Positions 25,655 through 32,632 of a stretch of 59,827 nt of DNA are shown here, in pieces; positions within the stretch are counted from its first letter, which is position 1, and every line of letters starts with the position of its first letter. Source of the stretch: CAZGCA01 sp964524145 (GTDB lineage: Bacteria; Hydrogenedentota; CAZGCA01). The translations under genes and the position numbers were made by a program. Under the pieces are notes generated by a model that saw only the letters and a program-made list of their open reading frames with translations, searched no databases and was not told the DNA's origin. The stretch is from the NCBI GenBank assembly GCA_964524145.1, contig CAZGCA010000029.1, forward strand, positions 1-59,827, written 5' to 3'.

Positions 25655-26932
25655 ATGAAACGGACGGCGCTGATCTCATTACTGATTCTGTGCGTTGTGA
25701 CTGCACAGGCGGTGGCTGCGGACGAGAACGCGCCGTCAACAGTAAGCGCCGCGTATTACAGCGTCATGGACTTCGGCGCGAAGGGCGACGGCGAAACCGA
25801 CGATACGAAGGCATTTACTGCAGCCATGAACGCCGCGTCGGAAGCCGGCGGCGGGGTTGTCTTTCTTCCCACAGGAAACTTCCTGATAAAGACGCATCTC
25901 GAGATCCCGCAGTTTGTCACGCTCAAAGGCGTGTGGAACGCGCCCCCTGTGACGCCCGAAAAGCACGGGTCGACACTTCTGGCTGTCGAGGGTAAAGGTG
26001 ACAAAGACGGCACGCCGTTTATCACCATGAACCGCGGATCGACCTTGGACGGCATCTCGATATTCTATCCCGAACAGATAGACGCGAACCCGCCTCACCC
26101 GTACCCCTGGACGGTTCGCGCGAGCGCGAACGGTGCCGACAACTGTTCCATCGTGGACGTGCTGATGGTGAACCCGTACCAGGCGGTCGATTTCGGCACC
26201 AACCCGGCTGGACGGCATTACATCAAGGGGTTGTACGGGCAACCGTTGTACCGCGGCATCTACATCGACAACTGTTTCGATGTAGGCCGGATCGAGGACG
26301 TCCATTTCTGGCCGTTCTGGAAGATCGCGTGGGAGACCCTCATCAAGTTCACCCAGGAACAGGGCGAGGCGTTCGTCCTAGGCCGAACGGACTGGGAGAT
26401 GGTCAGCGACAGCTTCTGCATATTCTACAAGATAGGGTTCCATTTCATCGAAGGCGAGCACGGGCCCGGCAATGTCATGATCACGCAGTCGGGCGCGGAC
26501 ATCGGCCCGTGTGCGGTACAGGTTGACAAGGTGATGAAACACGCTGGCATCTCCTTTGCCAACTGCCAGTTTATGACCAAGATAGTGGTGAGCGAGGACA
26601 ACCCCGGCCCCGTCAAGTTTGATGGATGCGGGTTCTGGCCCGTCAAGGATGCCACGTCGCACGCGGTACTTGCGGGTACGGGACAGGTAACGTTCGAGAA
26701 CTGTCATTTCAGCGAGTGGGACAAGCAGAAAACCGGCGCTCCGTGCATCGATGCCGATTGCGAAGGGATAACGATCACCGCGTGCGACTTCATGGACAAG
26801 GGCGAGAAACAGATAGTGCTCGGCGAGAACGTCAAGTCGGCGATCATCACCTCGAACCGGTTCCGCGGCGGCAAAAAGATCGAGAACAACAGCAAAGGCA
26901 ATGTCCAGATAGGACTTAATACGGACCGTTAG
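25655..26932 (+). CDS. Secreted pectate-lyase-superfamily (right-handed beta-helix) protein
   Basis: 425 residues with a Sec signal peptide (residues 1-21). The mature start YSVMDFGAKGDGETDDTKAF is the classical N-terminal motif of the pectate-lyase-3/GH28-like beta-helix group, and later coils repeat hydrophobic ladders (ITACDFMDKGEKQIVLGE, SAIITSNRF). No clear aspartate triad of polygalacturonases could be assigned, so it may be a lyase or binding protein. AGGAGGACAGAACG precedes the ATG. First of three co-directed carbohydrate genes. Confidence 0.8.
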   Translation: MKRTALISLLILCVVTAQAVAADENAPSTVSAAYYSVMDFGAKGDGETDDTKAFTAAMNAASEAGGGVVFLPTGNFLIKTHLEIPQFVTLKGVWNAPPVTPEKHGSTLLAVEGKGDKDGTPFITMNRGSTLDGISIFYPEQIDANPPHPYPWTVRASANGADNCSIVDVLMVNPYQAVDFGTNPAGRHYIKGLYGQPLYRGIYIDNCFDVGRIEDVHFWPFWKIAWETLIKFTQEQGEAFVLGRTDWEMVSDSFCIFYKIGFHFIEGEHGPGNVMITQSGADIGPCAVQVDKVMKHAGISFANCQFMTKIVVSEDNPGPVKFDGCGFWPVKDATSHAVLAGTGQVTFENCHFSEWDKQKTGAPCIDADCEGITITACDFMDKGEKQIVLGENVKSAIITSNRFRGGKKIENNSKGNVQIGLNTDR

Positions 26933-26976
26933 GCAAGGTGAAGAACAGTTGATAGTGGAAGATGCCGAGGGGAACC

Positions 26977-28200
26977 ATGAAAGAGTGGAAGAGGCGTGAG
27001 TTTATCCAGGCGTCGTTGCTCGGACTCGCGGGAGCTGCCGTGAGTGGGGCGGCATACGGGAAGGAAACGGGGCCGTTGAAGATTGAGCGTATCGATATCT
27101 ACCCCGTGCGGTATCCGACGGTGATGCGGTTCAAGTTCTTTGAAGGGCCGACCTCGAGCGGAGGGCGGCCGGCGGTATTGATCAAGATCACGGCTGACGA
27201 CGGCACCGTCGGCTGGGGCGAGAGCGTGCCGGTCCCGCGCTGGAGCTATGAGACGCTCGAAGGCGCGGTCAGCACTATTCAGAACTACCTCACGCCCGTC
27301 CTGCTCGGGCGGGACCCGTTCGACCTCAAAGGCATACACACGGTGATGAACCGCGAGATCGCGAACTCGTTCTCGACCGGGTCGCCCATCACCAAGGCCG
27401 GTATCGATATCGCTTTGCACGACCTTATCGGCAAAGCGACGGGCCGCAACATCGCCGAGTTGTGGGATCGCAAACCAGGGAAGGAACTGGTACTGAGCTG
27501 GACACTGAACCCGAAGACGCTCGACGATCTCGAACCGCTGATTCAGACAGGGCTCGAACGCGGGTACGAGAACTTTAATGTGAAGGTTGCGCCCGACCCG
27601 AAGTTTGACATCGAGATGTGCAAGATAGTGAAACGGCTCGTGCCGGACGGGTTCCTGTGGGCGGACGCCAACGGCGGGTACGACCTCGCTACCGCACTGG
27701 ACGTTGCTCCGAAGCTTGCAGACGTCGGCGTGCCGGTCTTCGAACAGCCTCTTATGTCCAACCAGCTCACCGGATACCAGGAACTGAAGAAACAGGGCGC
27801 GTTGCCCATCATCATGGACGAAGGTGTCGTGTCGCCAGCCGACCTGATCGAGTTTATCAAGCTTGGCTGCTGCGACGGCGTGGCGATGAAACCGGCACGA
27901 TGCGGCGGGCTGGTATCCGCATCGCAGCAGATCGAGATTCTCGAGGACGCCGGACTGATGTTTCTGGGCAGCGGGCTTACCGACCCGGACGTGTCGCTTG
28001 CCGCGTCGCTCATACTCTATGGAGCCTACGGTCTCAAGTACCCGGCGGCCCTCAACGGGCCGCAGTTTCTCGGCACAAGCGTCATCACGCAGCCCTTCAA
28101 GCCTGTCGGCGGGAAGGTCCGCATCCCCACGGGTCCCGGACTCGGCATCGAGGTCGACGAGCAGAAGCTCGAGCAGCTTGTCGAAGCGTCGAAAGCGTAG
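26977..28200 (+). CDS. Tat-exported enolase-superfamily enzyme
   Basis: 407 residues from ATG 26977, which has GAGGGG four bases upstream; an ATG at 26962 is less well placed. Twin-arginine signal KRREFIQASLLGLAG, cleaved near residue 30. The barrel carries YENFNVKVAPD (KxK-type lysine), FLWADANGGY, PVFEQPLMS, IIMDEGVV (metal ligands D, E, D/E) and VAMKPARCGG (second lysine). This full active site suggests a racemase, epimerase or sugar-acid dehydratase. An export signal on this superfamily is unusual. Confidence 0.82.
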   Translation: MKEWKRREFIQASLLGLAGAAVSGAAYGKETGPLKIERIDIYPVRYPTVMRFKFFEGPTSSGGRPAVLIKITADDGTVGWGESVPVPRWSYETLEGAVSTIQNYLTPVLLGRDPFDLKGIHTVMNREIANSFSTGSPITKAGIDIALHDLIGKATGRNIAELWDRKPGKELVLSWTLNPKTLDDLEPLIQTGLERGYENFNVKVAPDPKFDIEMCKIVKRLVPDGFLWADANGGYDLATALDVAPKLADVGVPVFEQPLMSNQLTGYQELKKQGALPIIMDEGVVSPADLIEFIKLGCCDGVAMKPARCGGLVSASQQIEILEDAGLMFLGSGLTDPDVSLAASLILYGAYGLKYPAALNGPQFLGTSVITQPFKPVGGKVRIPTGPGLGIEVDEQKLEQLVEASKA

Positions 28201-28215
28201 CAGAGGAGACACGGA

Positions 28216-29223
28216 ATGCGAGCAACTCGCCGCGAATTCGGAACAGGCACGGCAGGTGCTGTTGCTATTAGTTTCTCCGGTTCGTTCAAAATGAGAACGC
28301 TTATCCTCACGTTCATTGCGTTCGGGATGACGTGCGTGTGCCTGGCGGACTTCACCTTCGACGACAACGGAACGAGCGTGACGGTACTCGATGGCGGCAA
28401 GCCTGTGCTTGCCTACCACTACGGCCGGATGAACCCGCCCAAAGGCATCGATGCCGAGCGGTACTGGCGCTCGAGCTATATCCATCCGCTCTACGGCCTC
28501 GACGGAGACGTGCTCACAGGCGATTTCCAACGCGACCACCCTCACCATCGCGGTGTGTACTGGACGTGGCCGCAATGCAAGCTCGGCAACCGCCAGATGG
28601 ACATCTGGCACCTTGTAGGCGTGCGACAGCTTTTCGAGCGCTGGCTCGAACGCGAAGCGGGCCCGGACACAGCCGAGATAGGTGTGCAGAACGTCTGGGT
28701 GTTCGATGATGGCCCAGACCCGGTGGTTCGGGAACAGGTCCGACTCACTGTCCACCGGGCCGACAACGACGGACGCGCAATCGATTTCCACCTCAGTTTC
28801 ACAAACGTGTCGGCAGAGGTCGTCACTATCAAAGGGCAGAACGGGGCAGGTTACGGCGGGCTCTGCCTCCGTGCCGACCGCGCCCGTCGCAACCCGGTAA
28901 TCACGACCGCGCGCGGCGTGCTCAAGAAGGACTCAAATAGCATCGGCTCCCCGTGGGCCGACTTCTCGTCGCCCACCAAACGAGGCGGCCCGAACTCCGG
29001 CGCGGCTATCTTCCAGCATCCCAAAAACCCCGATTACCCCCACCGCGGCTGGTGCCTGCGCCATTACGGGTTCCTGGGTGCCGCATGGCCGCACGACAAA
29101 CCGTTCAAGCTCCAGCCCGCCGGCTCGATCGATCTGCGATACCGCCTTTACGTCCACCGCGGCACCGCCGAAGACGCGAACGTGGCCGAAAAGCACAACG
29201 CCTACGTGAAAGCGCACAAGTAA
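28216..29223 (+). CDS. DUF6807/PmoA-family protein with tandem signal sequences
   Basis: 335 residues. The family hallmark DHPHHRGVYWTW (about residues 112-123) and later SIGSPWADFS are visible; DUF6807 proteins are common in sugar-catabolic clusters, usually with unknown reaction. The first 25 residues, TRREFGTGTAGAVAISFSG, look like a Tat signal remnant, and a second start-like MRTLILTFIAFGMTCVCLA reads as a separate Sec signal peptide (ATG 28291). A good GGAG lies upstream of 28216 and none before 28291. The gene begins 15 bases after the enolase-superfamily gene. Confidence 0.8.
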   Translation: MRATRREFGTGTAGAVAISFSGSFKMRTLILTFIAFGMTCVCLADFTFDDNGTSVTVLDGGKPVLAYHYGRMNPPKGIDAERYWRSSYIHPLYGLDGDVLTGDFQRDHPHHRGVYWTWPQCKLGNRQMDIWHLVGVRQLFERWLEREAGPDTAEIGVQNVWVFDDGPDPVVREQVRLTVHRADNDGRAIDFHLSFTNVSAEVVTIKGQNGAGYGGLCLRADRARRNPVITTARGVLKKDSNSIGSPWADFSSPTKRGGPNSGAAIFQHPKNPDYPHRGWCLRHYGFLGAAWPHDKPFKLQPAGSIDLRYRLYVHRGTAEDANVAEKHNAYVKAHK

Positions 29224-29283
29224 CGACCAACGCAACACATGAGGTTCGCCTGTCAAGCACAAGCACAGGTCCTTGACACGATC

Positions 29284-30636
29284 TTAAGACAACGACGAGA
29301 GCTTATCTCTTAGATCACTTACTGGCTTAAAGTACCACTTCCGGCCATCCTTGCCGGCGTCGAGCAGACCGCGGTCCCGCAAGTCAAGCAGATCGGTCCG
29401 AGCTGTCTCATACACTACATTGTGGCTCACGCGATGCGATGCGATCGTGTACCGGTGATGCGGGTGGCGAAGCGCATGGCTTACGAGCGCACGTTGCCGA
29501 TGGTTTAACATCATGCACTCTTTCAACTCGTGCTCGACCTCATGTAATTGTCGGGCTGTTCGATCAATGTATTGGTGGAGATCCCTAATCGCCCGGTCAA
29601 TGACCCCCAAATGGTAGATGATGAAGTAGGTAAGATCGTTGTCATCGGTTTCAGTGTAAAGGAAAGCGCGGCTATACTCAGCGGGTGCCTTGCGCAGAAT
29701 GGGCGAAATCGAGACAAATTCGAACAGCCAATAATCGTGGTGGAGCATCGACCAGTAGAACAACGCCCTCGCAGTCCTACCGTTGCCGTCGACGAAAGGG
29801 TGATCGTAGGCAAGCCAGAAGTGCAAAATGATCGATCGGACCACTGGATGGATAAAGGCGCCCCCAGAGGCGGCATTGGCAAAATCGCACATCGCAGCCA
29901 TCCGTTGTTCGAGTTGTACGCTCTGAGGCGGAACATGAACGACCTCGAAGCGGTCCCCGACCACCGGGATGACGTCTACTCGTTCGTCCGCTCGGCGGAA
30001 TCGACCGGCCGCCGATGGATCGTCTAGTGTCTGCTCGGTAACAAGCCGGTGGATTTCGAGGATCAGTTCTTTGGTCAAAGGGCACTTCTTCAATTCACTG
30101 ATACGCTGCATGGTCACAAAATTGTTGCGGATCATCTGCTCGCTTCTGTCACGAGGGCGTCTGCCCGTTCGGAGCATCTCTTTGGCAACTCGCCGCGTCG
30201 TCGTCGCTCCTTCGAGCTGGCTGGAAGTGATCGCTTCTTCGATAAGCGACCTGACGTAGTATTGGTCACGCGTGTCCCGGCTCGTGATTTGCCGCGACAT
30301 CTCTGACATCTGTATGACGCCTCCCGCGGTTTGATCGATGGCGTGAAGCGTTTCCGGAATCGGATCCGTTACAAGGTACTTGAACGGCTCCCCCGTCTTG
30401 TCACACAATGGAACCAGCTCGAACAGGGCTTGCCGATGCATCTTGAGAGCGTACCACCATTCATGGTGTGACCATCCTCCGGGCGGCTCATAGCGCTTCA
30501 GTTTGTCCCAATGAAGGTACTTGCCACTGATCAACGGACCGGAGATCGCGCTCAAGATTGCTATCAGCCGTTTTGGGTTGTGTTTGATCCGCTCGTACAA
30601 CTGTGTCTGGCCAGGCGGCGGTTCAGGCTTCCTCAT
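29284..30636 (-). CDS. Fic-domain protein with N-terminal inhibitory motif and C-terminal winged helix
   Basis: 450 residues. The active-site loop HPFVDGNGRTAR matches HPFxxGNGRxxR with all catalytic residues, so adenylyl (or other NMP) transfer from NTP is likely. The inhibitory helix (S/T)xxxE(G/N) is present as SSQLEGATTTRR near residue 140, the class II arrangement of self-regulated Fic proteins. The C-terminal 90 residues (QRALVSHALRH, then VSHNVVYETARTDLLDLRDRG) resemble a winged helix-turn-helix. Promoter and palindrome lie just upstream on the minus strand. Target unknown. Confidence 0.9.
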   Translation of the reverse strand: MRKPEPPPGQTQLYERIKHNPKRLIAILSAISGPLISGKYLHWDKLKRYEPPGGWSHHEWWYALKMHRQALFELVPLCDKTGEPFKYLVTDPIPETLHAIDQTAGGVIQMSEMSRQITSRDTRDQYYVRSLIEEAITSSQLEGATTTRRVAKEMLRTGRRPRDRSEQMIRNNFVTMQRISELKKCPLTKELILEIHRLVTEQTLDDPSAAGRFRRADERVDVIPVVGDRFEVVHVPPQSVQLEQRMAAMCDFANAASGGAFIHPVVRSIILHFWLAYDHPFVDGNGRTARALFYWSMLHHDYWLFEFVSISPILRKAPAEYSRAFLYTETDDNDLTYFIIYHLGVIDRAIRDLHQYIDRTARQLHEVEHELKECMMLNHRQRALVSHALRHPHHRYTIASHRVSHNVVYETARTDLLDLRDRGLLDAGKDGRKWYFKPVSDLRDKLSSLS

Positions 30637-30681
30637 CGCTTCATCATCCTGGAAGTTAACTACTTACGCATCTACCATTAA

Positions 30682-30706
30682 ATACTAATCATTACAGTAT
30701 TAGTAT
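30682..30706. promoter_or_regulatory. Operator-like palindrome upstream of fic
   Basis: ATACTAAT (30682-30689) and ATTAGTAT (30699-30706) form a perfect 8-base inverted repeat with 9 bases between, AT-rich against the local GC-rich background. It overlaps the -10 of the fic promoter. A winged-helix domain in the Fic protein itself could bind here; this is inference. Confidence 0.5.
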
Positions 30707-30731
30707 ATACGATCTCGTCCCGACCTGTCAA
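30702..30731 (-). promoter_or_regulatory. Promoter of the fic gene
   Basis: On the minus strand, TTGACA (30726-30731) and TATACT (30702-30707) with an 18-base spacer; a 16-base alternative to TATATA exists. About 65 bases from the fic start. Confidence 0.6.
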
Positions 30732-31002
30732 GTACTAACTCTGTATTTTTTGGTACAGATCGGTATCGTGCGGCTGAGAGGATACCTGTGCGTATCGGGA
30801 ACGGTCGCACCTCGCGACTTGTTTCATGATTCCACCAATTGTCGAGGGAAACGCTGGCTACTCAAGGCTTCTGTTTGGGAATCAACCTATAACACAGAGC
30901 CAGCACGCTACCTGTGCGTGGGGCGAGAATGCAAAGATCTATACGCGCCGAGCCAAGAGTTCTTCCACTTCTTGGGCACCGTCGCTATCGTCCGTTGGCC
31001 GG
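30732..31002. other. Intergenic region with no gene seen
   Basis: Together with the fic promoter this spacer covers about 366 bases between the Fic and CBS genes. Reading frames on both strands lack a ribosome site and recognisable protein features. Confidence 0.5.
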
Positions 31003-31437
31003 CTACTCTGCTTCCTCGTCTGCGGGCATTTTCAGGAGCCGTTCAAACTGGCCGACGTTTAGTCCGGACATGTACTGAACGATGTCGAAGCTTGTGAGGA
31101 TCCCTACGGGCCTTTTGGGGCCTGCATGCGGGTCGATGATGATGAGATGTTCGATCTTCCTCTTTTTCATCAGATCTATGGCGTCTTCAACGGGCGCCTG
31201 CGGATCGACCTCGATCTTGTAGGGCCTCATCACCTCTTCGGCCTTGATGGCCTCGATATCCTTGCCGTAAAGCGGGAGCAACTCCATGACCGAAATAACC
31301 CCCCATACCTCTCCTGTCTCGTCCACCACCGCGACGGCGCGGATTTGGTTCTCGTGCATTATCGTCACAACGTCTTTGACGCTGTCTTCGGGGTAGCAGA
31401 ACAGCACACCCTTGTGCATAAGGTCGTGAATCTTCAT
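31003..31437 (-). CDS. Two-CBS-domain protein
   Basis: 144 residues from ATG 31437, which has AAGGAGGG upstream; the longer frame to 31539 is not supported. Contains two CBS units: residues 1-60 (DLMHKGVLFCYPEDSVKDVV, VVDETGEVWGVISVMELLP) and 65-130 (VMRPYKIEVDPQAPVEDAID, HLIIIDPHAG, VGILTSFDIVQYM). Such pairs bind adenosine nucleotides and act as stand-alone energy sensors. It lies 13 bases after another CBS gene and is not a duplicate at sequence level. Confidence 0.9.
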   Translation of the reverse strand: MKIHDLMHKGVLFCYPEDSVKDVVTIMHENQIRAVAVVDETGEVWGVISVMELLPLYGKDIEAIKAEEVMRPYKIEVDPQAPVEDAIDLMKKRKIEHLIIIDPHAGPKRPVGILTSFDIVQYMSGLNVGQFERLLKMPADEEAE

Positions 31438-31450
31438 CGTCGGTCCCTCC

Positions 31451-31837
31451 TTAGTCTGTTGCCATGTGGCGCACCAGTTCGGCCGCAGGAAGAATTCCCA
31501 GAACCGCTTTGCTGCCCGGCCGGTCGGAGACGACGACAAGATGTTCGATCCTCTTCCTGGCCATCATGTCGACTGCCTCCTCGAGGGGCGACCTGGGCGT
31601 GATGGTGACGGTGTGCGGCAGCAGAATATCCCGGGCTTTCGTCTCGTCGAGGTCTCTGCCGAACGCCTTCAGAATGCTGCGTGCCGATATGATACCGGTC
31701 ACCTCGTTCCGGTCGTTTACCACCACGCAGTAGCGCGACCGGTTGACGACCATTATCTGGGACACCTCGCGGATGCTCGTCTGCTCGGTGCACGTGATCG
31801 CTCCCCGCCGCATTCGCTGCAAAACTCGCTCTTCCAT
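31451..31837 (-). CDS. Two-CBS-domain protein
   Basis: 128 residues from ATG 31837 (AAGGAGGG upstream). Two CBS units: MRRGAITCTEQTSIREVSQI with VVVNDRNEVTGIISARSIL, then ILLPHTVTITPRSPLEEAVD with HLVVVSDRPG and VLGILPAAELVRHM. Second of a three-gene minus-strand unit (transglutaminase-like, CBS, CBS). The two CBS pairs may form a heterodimer binding adenine nucleotides; that is inference from adjacency. Confidence 0.9.
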   Translation of the reverse strand: MEERVLQRMRRGAITCTEQTSIREVSQIMVVNRSRYCVVVNDRNEVTGIISARSILKAFGRDLDETKARDILLPHTVTITPRSPLEEAVDMMARKRIEHLVVVSDRPGSKAVLGILPAAELVRHMATD

Positions 31838-31884
31838 CGTGCCCTCCTTCTTCTGCTCGGAACGGCCATTCAGACTCTTGCATG

Positions 31885-32532
31885 TCATTCTGTGTGTACG
31901 CGAAGAATCCGCTCTTCAGAACCTGGTGAGACATAGGTCTCTCGAAACGCTGCCATGATCTCGTCAAACGGCAACTCCTCGAAATCTCCGCGCTGTTTCA
32001 GGTACTTGATGTGCGGCGTTCCTTCCTTGTTGCACGGGTGAAACACCGCATCGTGGACCCCGTCAAACTCGACAGGCACGAAGCCTCGCTGCACGCACAT
32101 TTCGAGATCAAACGCAGGGGTGGCTTTGACCCACCTGCCGTTTAACCACAGTTTCGTGTACCCGTGATAAACGAACAGGTTCGTCTTCATCATCTCCTGC
32201 AACCGTTCGGAGATGAGATGGTTTTCCACGTCCGCGAACGCGAGCAGCGCGGGTACTCCTGCCGCCCGGGCGAGCGCCGCCAGCACGACAGCCTTCTGCG
32301 TGCAGTACCCCTCTCTCCGTTCGATGGTCCTGCTGGCGCGATACTCTTCCAGCGGCGATGCGGCCAAATCGACGTTGTACGCTACAGCGTCTCTCGCATA
32401 ATAGAACAGCCTCTCGGCCTTCTCGACATCGCTCTCACAGCCCTGCGTAAGCGCGCCGGCTATCCCTGCAACCAGCTCCGAATCGGAGTCGATAATTCGC
32501 GTCGGTCGTAAAGCACCGTTGATGTCAGCCAT
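31885..32532 (-). CDS. Transglutaminase-like cysteine protease/amidase protein
   Basis: 215 residues, no signal peptide. The transglutaminase core is seen as EGYCTQKAVVLAALARAAGV (catalytic Cys), FVYHGYTKLWLNGRWVKATP (His), and PAFDLEMC (Asp). Likely a cytoplasmic peptide hydrolase or amidase. Starts the unit that continues into the two CBS genes, with 47 bases between it and the first CBS start. Confidence 0.85.
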   Translation of the reverse strand: MADINGALRPTRIIDSDSELVAGIAGALTQGCESDVEKAERLFYYARDAVAYNVDLAASPLEEYRASRTIERREGYCTQKAVVLAALARAAGVPALLAFADVENHLISERLQEMMKTNLFVYHGYTKLWLNGRWVKATPAFDLEMCVQRGFVPVEFDGVHDAVFHPCNKEGTPHIKYLKQRGDFEELPFDEIMAAFRETYVSPGSEERILRVHTE

Positions 32533-32632
32533 GCTATCCCCATGTGCCGCTTATTCTTCAGCCGCTCTCTCCAACAATGTGCATCGTCATTGTATCATAC
32601 CCGCACCCCGGCTCCGACAACTTCTCGCGGGT

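Noticed and set aside
29240..29280. TGTCAAG/CTTGACA inverted repeat between convergent genes
   Set aside because: Suits a bidirectional terminator by location, but there is no run of T on either strand and the arms are separated by 15 bases.
30750..31097. 115-residue plus-strand frame near the CBS gene
   Set aside because: Overlaps the end of the CBS gene, has no start signal and no protein-like composition.
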